Positions 43,058-53,600 of a stretch of DNA of 64,000 nucleotides are shown here, in pieces. The stretch's first letter is position 1. Every line of letters begins with the position of its first letter. Source of the stretch: Chitinophagaceae bacterium 26-R-25 (GTDB taxonomy: Bacteria > Bacteroidota > Bacteroidia > Chitinophagales > Chitinophagaceae); assembly GCA_029906195.1 (NCBI GenBank), contig JARWSJ010000001.1:186001-250000 (forward strand), in the 5' to 3' direction. The notes beneath the pieces are model-generated. The model was given only the letters and a program-made list of their open reading frames with translations. It had not been told where the DNA came from and ran no database searches. The position numbers and the translations under genes were made by a program.

Positions 43058-44614
43058 ATGAAAAAGCTCTTCCTTTCTTTTTTGATATCATGCATCATAG
43101 CAGGAGCCATTCTTCTTGCCTGCAAAAAAGAAAAATCTTGCGAAGGATGTAAAGTAAATAATAAGCCGCCTATTGCCATTGCCGGGCCTGACCAGTTGAT
43201 CACGTTACCAACCGATAGTATTTCTGTAGATGGCACCGCCTCCGCCGATCCGGATGGTACGATCAGTGAATGGCTTTGGAAGAAAATTGAAGGCCCGGCT
43301 TCTTTTGCTATTTCCAATGCTTCCGTTGCAAAAACAAAAGTAAAGCATCTTGTTGCCGGTCTGTATACATTTGAACTGACGGTAACGGATAATAAAGGCG
43401 CTGCTGCAAAAGATACCATGATGGTAACTGTTGATTCGCTACCTGCCACCAATCACCCCCCTGTTGCCAATGCCGGAACGGATCAAACAATTCTATCACC
43501 AACAAACATCGTTCATCTTGATGGCAGCGCTTCGACCGACGTGGACAATAATATTACCAATTATCAATGGACAAAAATTGCCGGGCCATCCTCTTTTACT
43601 ATTGTAAACTCGAGCGCCCTACAAACACAAGTAACAAGTCTTGTTGAAGGTCTTTATCAGTTTGAGTTGAAAGTGACTGATGCGGGGGGATTGTTTGACA
43701 GGGATACGGTCACGGTGCAGGTAACCGTGTCTCAACAACCCTCACCGCCGCCTCCATGCATAACCAACTGTGGTAAAATTGTTTTCGTCAGCAACCGTGA
43801 CCGCAACGACGAAATTTACACCTGCAATGCAGACGGTTCAAATGTTACCCGGTTGACGAACAATCCGGCGGCAGACGGACAACCTGCATGGTCACCTGAT
43901 GGCACTCGCATCGTTTTTGTCAGAAGTAAAGATTCCTTTGGACAAGGCGATGTCTACCTCATGAATGCCGATGGATCAAACCTTGTGCGTAAGACATTTT
44001 CAGGAAACTGTATTCATCCGGCCTGGTCACCCGATGGAATGAGAATTGCCTTCAACAGAATGGATTTTAACGGTGGCCAAGTTGTAGTGATGGAACTATC
44101 GACTGGTTCGATGGCAACATTGCCAAATTCGATGGGCAGTAGTGTAGAACCAAGCCCGGCCTGGTCGCCAGACGGAACAAAGATTGCATTTGACAGCGAC
44201 TGGTCTGCCTGGGATATATTTTCGGATATTTTTACGATCAGCCCAAACGGTGGTAACCGCAGCTTGCTTACTTCACAGTTCTTCAATGACTCTGATTACT
44301 GGAAACCGGCCTGGTCACCAAATGGTTCAAAACTTTCGGTGAGCATATATCGGATGGTTTACCAGGGAGGCAACATCAGTCTGGCCAGCATCGGCGTCAT
44401 GAACCAGGATGGTACGGGGTTAAAAGTAATACTAACCGGCAATATGGGCCGGTTTACTACAGTGACAAAGACTTCATGGTCTCCCGATGGAGAACGTATT
44501 GCCTACACTTCCTGGGCTGCAGACAATACGAAAACGATAAAATGGGTGGCCGCTGACGGCAGCTCTTCGGGAACAATTATAAATAACGGCTGGGATGCCG
44601 ACTGGAAACACTAA
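43058..44614 (+). CDS. Lipoprotein with two PKD domains and TolB-like WD40 (PD40) propeller
   Basis: 518 aa from ATG 43058. MKKLFLSFLISCIIAGAILLACKKEK is a lipoprotein signal with lipobox LLAC. Two PKD domains follow (PPIAIAGPDQLITLPTD and HPPVANAGTDQTILSPTN). A beta-propeller then has five PD40 repeats of the form PAWSPDGTRIVF (also WSPDGMRIAF, WSPDGTKIAF, WSPNGSKLSV, WSPDGERIAY). This is a surface or periplasmic scaffold for protein or glycan contacts; enzyme residues are not seen. It begins 46 bp after the ALDH stop but a functional link is doubtful. Confidence 0.88.
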   Translation: MKKLFLSFLISCIIAGAILLACKKEKSCEGCKVNNKPPIAIAGPDQLITLPTDSISVDGTASADPDGTISEWLWKKIEGPASFAISNASVAKTKVKHLVAGLYTFELTVTDNKGAAAKDTMMVTVDSLPATNHPPVANAGTDQTILSPTNIVHLDGSASTDVDNNITNYQWTKIAGPSSFTIVNSSALQTQVTSLVEGLYQFELKVTDAGGLFDRDTVTVQVTVSQQPSPPPPCITNCGKIVFVSNRDRNDEIYTCNADGSNVTRLTNNPAADGQPAWSPDGTRIVFVRSKDSFGQGDVYLMNADGSNLVRKTFSGNCIHPAWSPDGMRIAFNRMDFNGGQVVVMELSTGSMATLPNSMGSSVEPSPAWSPDGTKIAFDSDWSAWDIFSDIFTISPNGGNRSLLTSQFFNDSDYWKPAWSPNGSKLSVSIYRMVYQGGNISLASIGVMNQDGTGLKVILTGNMGRFTTVTKTSWSPDGERIAYTSWAADNTKTIKWVAADGSSSGTIINNGWDADWKH

Positions 44615-44714
44615 TATCAATCGTATGTAGCATGAAGAGCAGGGATGGGGTTGCCCTCCTGCAATGCATATAAAGAGGGCGCATACTTCTTTATTTTTCA
44701 ATGACTAAAAAATA

Positions 44715-44740
44715 TAGCAATAAAATGCTAAAAATATTAG
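44715..44740. promoter_or_regulatory. Nested inverted repeats upstream of the dinB-dnaE operon
   Basis: TAGCA-ataaaa-TGCTA (44715-44730) overlaps CTAA-aaata-TTAG (44728-44740), ending 30 bp before dinB. The position fits an SOS-type operator for a LexA-like repressor, but the motif is not a known LexA box of other phyla. Confidence 0.45.
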
Positions 44741-44770
44741 TAATCTTGCAGTGGGTAAAGTAAGTAAACT

Positions 44771-45925
44771 ATGCAAAACAAACCGCGGAATATTCTTCAT
44801 TTCGACCTCGATACCTTTTTTGTTTCTGTGGAACGAAAAAGAAATCCAAAGCTGATGGGCAAGCCTGTCATCGTCGGCGGACAGGAAAGGGGCGTCGTGG
44901 CGAGCTGTTCCTATGAGGCGCGGGCCTTCGGGGTGCATAGTGCCATGCCCATCCGACAGGCAAAGTTTCTCTGCCCACAAGGTATTTATATCAGCGGCGA
45001 TTATGATGCCTACGCCAACGAATCTAAAGCTGTTACGCAGGTCATCGATACGAATGTACCGCTCTATGAAAAAGCTTCTATCGATGAATTCTATGTGGAT
45101 TTAACGGGCATGGACAAGTTTTTTGGCAGCTATAAATACAGTAAGGAACTCAAACAAAAAATCACGAGAGAAACAGGGCTGCCGATTTCGCTTGCCCTGG
45201 CCAGTAATAAGCTGCTGAGCAAGGTCGCCACCAACGAAGTGAAACCCAACGGGCAGATCATGATTGACTTCGGTGAGGAACGCAACTACCTTGCTCCCCT
45301 GAAGGTCCAGAAATTACCCGGTGTCGGTGGCCAAACGCAAACGGTGTTAAACAAACTCGGCATTTACACGATCAGAGTGCTGGCTGACATCCCGGAAGAA
45401 ATGCTCATCGCCAAATTTGGTAAACCGGGCGCCTCGCTTTCCAGAAGATCGAAGGGGATTGATGAGTCGCTGATCATTCCCTACCATGAGTCCAAATCCA
45501 TTTCCACGCAGGAAAGTTTTCTAAGTGATACCATCAACACGGAATTTATGTTGAGCCAGCTCTCCAACATGACCGAGCGTATTGCTTTTGAACTTCGCCG
45601 GCAGGACAAGCTAACGGGTTGCGTCAGCGTGCGTTTGCGCTATGCCGATATGAATTCAGAGAGCAAGCAAAGCACGATCCGCTATACCAACCAGGATCAT
45701 GAACTCATTGTCGCGGTCAAACAACTCTTTAAAAAACTCTATTCGCGGCGCCAGCGTGTCGGGCAACTCGCTGTCAAGTTTACCGACCTTATCCAGGGTA
45801 CGCTGCAGATCGATCTCTTTGCGCATACACAGGAACAGATCAAACTCTACCAGGCCATTGATTCCATCAAAAAACAATTCGGTTCCACCATGGTGCTCCG
45901 GGCAAAAGGTTTAAGAACAGAATAA
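44771..45925 (+). CDS. dinB: Y-family DNA polymerase (DinB / Pol IV type)
   Basis: 384 aa. Catalytic metal ligands are visible: Asp12 in LHFDLDTFF, and Asp105-Glu106 in ASIDEFYVDL. The finger motif SYEARAFGVHSAMP and the helix-hairpin-helix LPGVGGQTQTVLNKLGI are typical, and a little-finger domain follows (about 230-345). The usual C-terminal clamp-binding peptide is not obvious. It performs translesion synthesis. It is followed after 9 bp by dnaE, and this pairing defines a mutagenic polymerase cassette often carried by Bacteroidota accessory regions. Confidence 0.93.
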   Translation: MQNKPRNILHFDLDTFFVSVERKRNPKLMGKPVIVGGQERGVVASCSYEARAFGVHSAMPIRQAKFLCPQGIYISGDYDAYANESKAVTQVIDTNVPLYEKASIDEFYVDLTGMDKFFGSYKYSKELKQKITRETGLPISLALASNKLLSKVATNEVKPNGQIMIDFGEERNYLAPLKVQKLPGVGGQTQTVLNKLGIYTIRVLADIPEEMLIAKFGKPGASLSRRSKGIDESLIIPYHESKSISTQESFLSDTINTEFMLSQLSNMTERIAFELRRQDKLTGCVSVRLRYADMNSESKQSTIRYTNQDHELIVAVKQLFKKLYSRRQRVGQLAVKFTDLIQGTLQIDLFAHTQEQIKLYQAIDSIKKQFGSTMVLRAKGLRTE

Positions 45926-45934
45926 AAAACGTTT

Positions 45935-48871
45935 ATGTACCTGAATTGTAAAACATATTTTTCACTGCGCTACGGTACTTACACAACAAAGGAACTGGTT
46001 GAAGCGGCAGAGGAGGCAGGTGCTACCGTGCTGGCACTCACCAACATCAACAACACCTCCGATCATTGGGACTTTGTCAAATATTGCCGTGAACGAAACA
46101 TCAAACCCTTTGTTGGGGTAGAGATTCGCAATGAGAATACACTTTGTTATGTGTTGCTGGCGAGAAACAATGAAGGCTATTATGCGATTAATAAATACTT
46201 GTCAGAACAACTTATTACCCGAAAGCCTTTTCCGGTTCGTTGCCCGCTCCAGTGTGTGAATGATGTCTATGTGATTTACCCGTTTGGCGTGATGGATCCT
46301 GCTGTGTTACAACCTCATGAAATGATGGGGGTGCAGACAACAGAAGTCAACAAACTCTTTTCGGTTAGTAAAGACCTGCTGGCAAAAATGGTGATTCGTC
46401 ATCCCGTAACCTTTCAGAATAAACGATGCTATAATCTGCACCGGATACTGCGGGCAGTGGACATGAATATTCTGCTAAGCGACCAACAACCGGATCATAT
46501 TGCCGGGGAACACGAAACGTTCCTTTCGATCCGGGAACTCATGACTGCCTTTCACGCCTACCCGCAGGTGATTACCAACACCTTTCATCTCCTTAATCAC
46601 TGTGACATTGACATGGAGTATGGGGTGGACAAGAACAAAAAATATTATACGGCCAGCAAGAAGGATGATTTGAAATTACTCGAGAAGCTGTCAAAAGAAG
46701 GCTTACAGTACCGCTATGGCAACAAACATAAAGAAGCAAAAACACGCATCACGAATGAACTCAAGGTGATTGATGAACTCGATTTTTCTGCTTACTTCCT
46801 GATCACCTGGGATTATATCCGCTATGCGGTCTCCCGTGGGTTGTTTTACGTGGGCCGAGGCTCGGGTGCCAATTCCATCGTCGCATATTGTCTCAAGATC
46901 ACCGATGTGGAGCCCATCACGCTCGATTTATATTTTGAGCGTTTCTTAAACTCACAGCGAACATCGCCGCCGGACTTTGACATTGATTTTTCCTGGACCG
47001 ACCGCGACGAAGTCATGGATTATGTTTTTAAAAGATATGGGGAGGAGCATGTGGCGTTGCTTGGTATGGTGAGTACGTTCCAATCAAAAGCGGCCATCCG
47101 TGAATTTGGAAAAGTATGGGGCCTACCAAAAGAAGAAATTGATGAACTGGTGGCTGGTAAACATAGTGCCACCGATAAAAATCACCAGCAGATTTTATTC
47201 TACGCCAACATGGTCAGGGACTGGCCCAATGGATTAAGTATTCATCCATGTGGCATCCTCATTAGTGAGAAGCCCATCCATTATTACACGTCTACTACCA
47301 TGCTGCAAAAGCAAATGCCGGTCACTCATATCGACATGTTCGTGGCGGAAAATATCGGGCTCTCAAAATTTGATATTCTCAGTCAGCGTGGGTTAGGGCA
47401 TATCAAGGATACGTTGAAGATCGTGCGCGAGACGCGAGGGATCGATTTGGATATACATAAGGTGGAACAGTTTAAAGCTGATCCTGTCATCAATGATAAT
47501 CTCGCGAAAGGCAATAGCATCGGTTGCTTCTATATTGAGTCGCCCTCCATGCGCAGCGTCCTGCGCAAACTGCAATGCGATAATTATATCACACTGGTTG
47601 CAGCGAGTAGTATCGTTCGACCCGGTGTGGGCAGTAGTGGCATGATGCAGCAATATATCTGGCGCTATCATAACCGGGACAAATTTGAGTACCTGCATCC
47701 CATCATGAAAGATTTGTTGGAAGAGACTTTTGGGGTGATGGTCTACCAGGAAGATGTGATCAAGATTGGTCACTACTTTGGTGGATTGACGCTGGCTGAA
47801 GCAGACACTCTAAGACGTGCCATGAGTGGTAAGTACAGGGGACAGGAAGAAATGAGAAGGGTAGAGCAGAAGTTTTTTGACAACTGTCGCGCAAAGGCAT
47901 ATCCTGAAACTGTCTACCGGGAAGTATGGCGGCAAATGGCCAGCTTTGCCGGTTATTCTTTTAGCAAAGCGCATTCTGCTTCGTTTGCGGTGGAGAGTTA
48001 TCAAAGCTTGTATTTGAAAACCTATTACCCGGTTGAATTTCTGGTGGCGGTCATAAACAATATGGGCGGCTTTTATAATACCGAACTCTATTTTCTGCAA
48101 CTCAAAAAAGCGGGAGCCAATGTGCTGGCACCTTGCGTGAACAAATCAGAAAACCTGACGGCGATTGTAGATGGAAATGTGTACGTTGGTTTTCAATTTG
48201 TAAAGGATTTGCAGGCATCCACTGTTGAGACCATCCTTACTGAACGATACCGGGATGGTGCGTACCAACATTTGCATGCGTTTATTGAGCGAACCAATAT
48301 TTCAGCAACGCAACTTGAATTGTTGATCGATGTGGGGGCACTTCGGTTTACCGGCAAGACAAAGAAGCAATTGCTGTGGGAAGCATCCTTCTTACAGTCT
48401 AAAGCGGGCAAACACATTCCTACCCACCAGTCTTTTTTCAACGATCCGCCACCTGTCTTTGATTTGCCCATGTTAGAAGACAACCCGTTGGAAGATATGT
48501 TGCAGGAAATCGAAACGCTTCGCTTTCCGCTGGGTAATATCTTTGACCTCTTGCAGGATAATCCCTATGCATACAAGCTCGCGAAAGATATTCCTGGCTT
48601 GCTTGGAAAAGAAGCGGTGTTCATTGGTTACCTTGTTTGCACGAAAGATACCTACACGAAGAAAGAGCAGCAGCTCATGCATTTCGGCACCTGGGTCGAT
48701 GCGGAAGGCAACTGGCTCGACTCCGTGCATTTTCCGAATGCGGCCATGCGCTTCAAATTCCAGGGCAGGGGCTTTTATAAAATCAAAGGGTTGATCGTGG
48801 AAGAGTTTGGCGAATATGCGATCAATGTGACGGGGATGGTGAAGGTGGGGATTAAGCAGGTGAGGGGATAG
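45935..48871 (+). CDS. dnaE: DNA polymerase III alpha-like subunit with degenerate PHP domain (DnaE, error-prone-type)
   Basis: 978 aa, shorter than replicative DnaE (about 1160-1200 aa). The PHP domain (1-200) has lost its metal motifs: the usual HxHSxYSLLDG reads NCKTYFSLRYG, and LTDHGNM reads LTNINNT, so metal-dependent proofreading is not expected. The polymerase core is intact (FYVGRGSGANSIVAYCL, catalytic Asp347 and Asp349 in SPPDFDIDF, YQEDVIKIGHYFGG, MSGKYRGQEE). The C-terminus keeps an OB-like part (PGLLGKEAVFIGYLV) but lacks the long tail. It probably works with DinB as a two-polymerase mutasome, analogous to but distinct from ImuB-DnaE2. Confidence 0.9.
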   Translation: MYLNCKTYFSLRYGTYTTKELVEAAEEAGATVLALTNINNTSDHWDFVKYCRERNIKPFVGVEIRNENTLCYVLLARNNEGYYAINKYLSEQLITRKPFPVRCPLQCVNDVYVIYPFGVMDPAVLQPHEMMGVQTTEVNKLFSVSKDLLAKMVIRHPVTFQNKRCYNLHRILRAVDMNILLSDQQPDHIAGEHETFLSIRELMTAFHAYPQVITNTFHLLNHCDIDMEYGVDKNKKYYTASKKDDLKLLEKLSKEGLQYRYGNKHKEAKTRITNELKVIDELDFSAYFLITWDYIRYAVSRGLFYVGRGSGANSIVAYCLKITDVEPITLDLYFERFLNSQRTSPPDFDIDFSWTDRDEVMDYVFKRYGEEHVALLGMVSTFQSKAAIREFGKVWGLPKEEIDELVAGKHSATDKNHQQILFYANMVRDWPNGLSIHPCGILISEKPIHYYTSTTMLQKQMPVTHIDMFVAENIGLSKFDILSQRGLGHIKDTLKIVRETRGIDLDIHKVEQFKADPVINDNLAKGNSIGCFYIESPSMRSVLRKLQCDNYITLVAASSIVRPGVGSSGMMQQYIWRYHNRDKFEYLHPIMKDLLEETFGVMVYQEDVIKIGHYFGGLTLAEADTLRRAMSGKYRGQEEMRRVEQKFFDNCRAKAYPETVYREVWRQMASFAGYSFSKAHSASFAVESYQSLYLKTYYPVEFLVAVINNMGGFYNTELYFLQLKKAGANVLAPCVNKSENLTAIVDGNVYVGFQFVKDLQASTVETILTERYRDGAYQHLHAFIERTNISATQLELLIDVGALRFTGKTKKQLLWEASFLQSKAGKHIPTHQSFFNDPPPVFDLPMLEDNPLEDMLQEIETLRFPLGNIFDLLQDNPYAYKLAKDIPGLLGKEAVFIGYLVCTKDTYTKKEQQLMHFGTWVDAEGNWLDSVHFPNAAMRFKFQGRGFYKIKGLIVEEFGEYAINVTGMVKVGIKQVRG

Positions 48872-49131
48872 TGGGTCTGCTGCATATCAACAAATACGGC
48901 AATGCCATTCGAACAGCGAAAGTTGTTGGTTATTTAATTGGGATTCAAATCTCGCTGACACTTACCTGAATAAAATATCCATCCCATGCCCGTCTTGTTT
49001 AACTAGTGCACTTGAAAGCTCAGGTTTGTTAATATGCGGTTAACCAGAAAAGGACTGCTTTATGTAAATTCATTGACCTTGAATCGTTTATTAATAAGTG
49101 CTTGTTAGGAATTTTACGGTGTTCTTTTTAG

Positions 49132-49146
49132 TACCACTTAGTGGTA
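49132..49146. promoter_or_regulatory. Palindrome TACCAC-TTA-GTGGTA upstream of the RHS cassette
   Basis: A perfect 6-bp-armed palindrome lies 49 bp before the first gene of the cassette, in a 323-bp gap (48872-49194) with no other gene. It is a candidate operator for the whole cassette, because the next five genes are packed with overlaps or short gaps. Confidence 0.5.
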
Positions 49147-49194
49147 TTTGCGTAATCAGAACTTTGAAATTCCTTTGCAACCCAAGACTGTTCT

Positions 49195-50658
49195 ATGCCC
49201 TTATTAAACCGATTTTTTATCCTACTTTTCTTTTTCCTTGCCACGTCGGCAAAGATGTATGCTTCGACCGTGTGCAATTTTGGGGATTCAACACTACATT
49301 CCATTCTTTCTTTTCCCGACAAACTTTTCGGTGCGATAGATAAAAAGTCAGCCACGTATCAACAGAAACTACAGGAACAAACCGTCAAATATCTGCATAA
49401 ACTAGAAAGGCAGGAAAAGAAACTGCAACGCAAACTGGCGAGAACTGATTCTACCGCTGCTAAAAATGTGTTTGGCAACATCGATTCGACATATGCAGCA
49501 TTGGGAAAAAGTATGAGTGAGCCTGCTAGTAAAACAAATGCAGTACAAAATGTATACAACGGTCATTTGGATTCCATGCAAACGGCATTAAAATTCTTGG
49601 ATCAAAACAGAATGTTTGGTAACGGCAGTCAAATACCAGGTCAGTTACAAAATGCATTTGGCTCTTATAATGAATTGCAAAACAAATTAAATGGTGCAGC
49701 CAACGTTCAACAGTACCTTGAACTGCGACAGCAATATTTAACCAGCCAACTCAAACAATACACACTGGATAAATACCTGGCGCCTTTTAAGAAACAGGTT
49801 TATTACTATCGAGCCCAAGTAGAAGAGTATACGAACCTGCTTAATAACCCTGACAAGTTGGAAGCAAAACTGCTAGCGACACTTCGCATGTTGCCAACTT
49901 TTCAATCATTTTTTAATAAGCACAGTGAGTTAGCTTCTTTGTTCAGATTACCGGGCAATGATATCAGTGAGCAAGAAATTCTTGGTATGCAGACCAGGGC
50001 ATCCGTAATGCAGGAGCTAGAACAAAGGCTAGGAGGTCCAGGGACTGCACAACAAGCCGTGCAGCAGGGAATGGAGCAAGGGCAGGGCGAGCTGCAGAGC
50101 CTTCAAAACCGGTTAAATAATTTGACCAGTGGGAGTATGGGTAGCGGCGATGCTTCCATGCCGAACTTTTCGCCTAATCCGCAAAAAACAAAGAGCCTGT
50201 TGCAAAGAATAGAACTAGGGACCAATTTACAAAGTGCAAAACCCAACGGTTTTTTCCCGATTACAACAGATATAGGATTGAGCGCGGGGTACAAAATAAC
50301 CAATAATAAAGTAGTTGGAATTGGGTTGAGCTATAAAATCGGGTGGGGACAGGATATCAAACATATCGATGTTACCAGCCAAGGTTTAGGTTTGCGATCC
50401 TACCTGGACATAAAACTGAAAGGTAGTATTTGGATCTCAGGAGGCTTTGAATACAACTACATGCAGGCGTTTAAAGATTTACAAACCCTGCACAAAAACG
50501 TGGATGTATGGCAAGAAAGTGCGCTCATTGGGATTACCAAAAAAACAAAAATAGGAAAGACCTCCTCCAATGTACAGTTATTATACGATGCGCTTTGGAA
50601 GCAACAGGTTCCCAATGCACAGCCTTTGAAATTTAGAATTGGGTACAGTTTAAAATGA
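49195..50658 (+). CDS. RHS-cassette gene 1: exported coiled-coil protein with C-terminal beta-barrel-like domain
   Basis: 487 aa with signal peptide MPLLNRFFILLFFFLATSAKMYAS. Residues about 50-230 are coiled coil (YQQKLQEQTVKYLHKLERQEKKLQRKLART). About 270-320 is Gln-rich (QQAVQQGMEQGQGELQSL). From about 345 on, amphipathic strands resemble an outer-membrane barrel (GFFPITTDIGLSAGYKITNN, GLRSYLDIKLKGSIWISGGFEYNY, closing LKFRIGYSLK). I do not know a named family. Its stop overlaps the start of the 1305-aa gene (ATGATAAG). I infer an envelope component for export or anchoring of the RHS proteins. Confidence 0.75.
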   Translation: MPLLNRFFILLFFFLATSAKMYASTVCNFGDSTLHSILSFPDKLFGAIDKKSATYQQKLQEQTVKYLHKLERQEKKLQRKLARTDSTAAKNVFGNIDSTYAALGKSMSEPASKTNAVQNVYNGHLDSMQTALKFLDQNRMFGNGSQIPGQLQNAFGSYNELQNKLNGAANVQQYLELRQQYLTSQLKQYTLDKYLAPFKKQVYYYRAQVEEYTNLLNNPDKLEAKLLATLRMLPTFQSFFNKHSELASLFRLPGNDISEQEILGMQTRASVMQELEQRLGGPGTAQQAVQQGMEQGQGELQSLQNRLNNLTSGSMGSGDASMPNFSPNPQKTKSLLQRIELGTNLQSAKPNGFFPITTDIGLSAGYKITNNKVVGIGLSYKIGWGQDIKHIDVTSQGLGLRSYLDIKLKGSIWISGGFEYNYMQAFKDLQTLHKNVDVWQESALIGITKKTKIGKTSSNVQLLYDALWKQQVPNAQPLKFRIGYSLK

Positions 50659-53600
50659 TAAGAATTTATAACCTCGAAACCAGTAGGAAAATTATGAACA
50701 AACGGTTCTACGGACGCAGATGGTGTGCAGTCAGGGTGGTAGGCATCCTGTGTTTTGCAGCGATCAGTGTGATTGCAGTCGGACAAAATGATATCAATGT
50801 AATTCCGCCACCCCCGGGGATTGCAGATATTGGCCATTATGGAATGGCCAGTGCGCATTTAACAGACGGTGCATTTACCACACAAATCCCTTTGTACGAA
50901 TACAAAACCAAGAATCTTACGCTGCCGATCAGTCTTACTTATTCTACCAACGGTTTAAAGGTGGACAAGATAGCGAGCCGTGTTGGAATGGACTGGATGC
51001 TAAATGCAGGTGGGTCTATCGGAAGAATGATACTCGGGAAGGATGACGAACTTGCTCCGTTTTTAACAGTACCTTCCGATTTTCCTTCAACAACAGGCGA
51101 TTCATTGCATTATTTGATGAACGCAGTAAACTTGAGTTACGAGTCAGTACCTGATATTTACAGCTTTAACTTCAATGGAAATTGTGGACGGTTTGTCATT
51201 TCAAAAGGTCAGATTATTAAGTTGGAGCAAAACAGCTTTGCCATAACAAAAACAGGTACGGGGTTTAAGATTGTTGACAACAACGGGATTGCCTACTTTT
51301 TCGGAAACGCTGAAACAACGAATCCGTCCAGCAGCTGTTCTCATGTGGGAAGCGGCGAGTCTACGAATGGATGGCTATTAAACGAGATTGATCATCCACT
51401 TGGAGATACAATAAGGATATTCTACAAAAGTTGTAATTACTTTTACAATACAAGCGTTACACAGAGTTATACCAGAACGCCGATTTTAGGGTCAGGAGGC
51501 TGCCCAACTGGTTCTTGTCCCACTTACCCAACACCTAATTTCCAATGTGTTAATAAATCAACGGTTAAGGAATATATCATCGATAAAATTTGCAGCAACC
51601 AAAGAGGATTGGTGCAATTTAAATATGCAGCGAGAGAGGATATCCCCGGTGATAGTGCGGTAGCTAGTATCGAGGTATTCGATGCTACTGCAGATAGGTT
51701 TGGAAATGTTTCATACAATGATAGTTTATCGATAAAGGCAATAGGCTTTGGCTTAATGTATATACAAAACAGCGTTGGACATGATGTAACCGGTGTTGGA
51801 GTAGATAAGCGATTGTTTCTTGAAAGTGTCAATATCGGTAAGGAACTATCTTCTAATGACAATCGCTTTTATTGGTTTGAATATAACAACCTGAACGCCT
51901 TGCCCTATCGCTTATGCTATTCGCAGGATCATTTTGGGTTTTATAATGGGCGGAATAACGTTTCCATGATTCCATCTCCCGCGGATTACGGGGATCAGCA
52001 AGGTGTCAGCGATTTTTCGGCGTATGGATTCGGAAATCGTAATCCGAATGGTCAGTATGCCGCATATGGTACTTTAAAGGAAATACATTACCCAACCGGT
52101 GGAAGAGATACAATTGAATACGAACCAAACACCATTTTTACGCCTGGCCGAAACTGTAACAATCCGGACCAAACTTTGGATGTTACGGTAATGGGCACGT
52201 CAACGCTGAAACACGTAACAACTTATGCCTCCGCACCATTTACATTGCATTGTCCCCAAACAATTCATATCGTCATGACGGATAGAATGATTGACTCTGT
52301 TCCCAATGGAGAATGCAATGCCAATTTATGTTTCCAAAGTTCAAGTGGTTGTCAAAGCCTCGATATGAACGCTTGGCCAATGCAAGCAACCCCTCTTTTA
52401 GATGGGAATTATTATATAATTCTAAATGCAGGCACATATACTGCAAAATTGACAGTGCAGGGTCCTTCCAATGGTTATGTCGGTTTCAGCTATACTGATG
52501 CAAGCGATAGCTTGAACTTGGAAGAACCAGGCGTCCGTGTCAGTAAAATCATCACTTACCCGGATAGTGTTTCGCAGCCTTTTGTAAAAAAGTACCTGTA
52601 TGTAGATCCGGTTACCAATAAGAGTTCGGGGAAAGCCTATGTGGAACATCCTAACTACCAAGAATTGCGAAATGTTTATAGTGCTTGTTCAGGGGGTACG
52701 TTTAAAAAATGTTCATACTATAGCTATTCCAATAATAATTTCTATTCACTCTACTCTTACGGCGGCAGCAATATTTATTATACAAATGTTACAGAGATGC
52801 TGGGTGATAATGGGGAAAATGGAAAAATAGATCACCAATTTTTAGTGGCACCTGATGACAATTCTATGGTTGTTTTTCAGACGATTTATAAAGGCGCTCC
52901 ATTGAGCAACTACGGAATTTACAATGGTTTTGAAACAAACACAAAATATTACAAAAACACCACGAGCGGTTTCAAGTTGCAAAAAGAGGTCTCAAACTTT
53001 CAAACTGACGATAGCAGGTTAAGCAACACGCATTCCTTTTATGGATTTCAGCCGGAAGAGGGATTTAATTATGTGTTGAGCCTTTCCTACAACTCTTTAT
53101 ATGATATCGGGGGCATAAATATAATAAAATACGAAATGTTGTCGCGCTGGTTGCGTCCTGATAGTACCAGCGAAACAGACTACGATGATAACGGTAATGC
53201 TTACTTGACTGTTAGCAAATCGCTTTATAACAATACACAACACATGCAGTTGTCCCAGCAATGGACAACCAATAGTAAGGGAAATAAAACGGGAGTCAAT
53301 TACTTTTATCCGCTCGATGCTGTAACACTTCAAACAACCGATGGCAACACAGCGAAGCTTGTATTGGAAAGTAATCACATGTACGCTTCTTTGTTGAAGA
53401 AACAAACGTTTAATGAAAGCCAGGTATTAGAGGAAGATGAAAATGATTACAGTACAAGCCTTGGTACAACAGTACCTGTTTTGTACAAGACCTATAAAAC
53501 AATTTCAAATGTGCCGCACCTTGAAGCAACAGTATCTGCCTATGATGGGAGTAAGAATATCATTGAGCTTCAACAAAAGGGTATAAACTCTGCTTATGTG

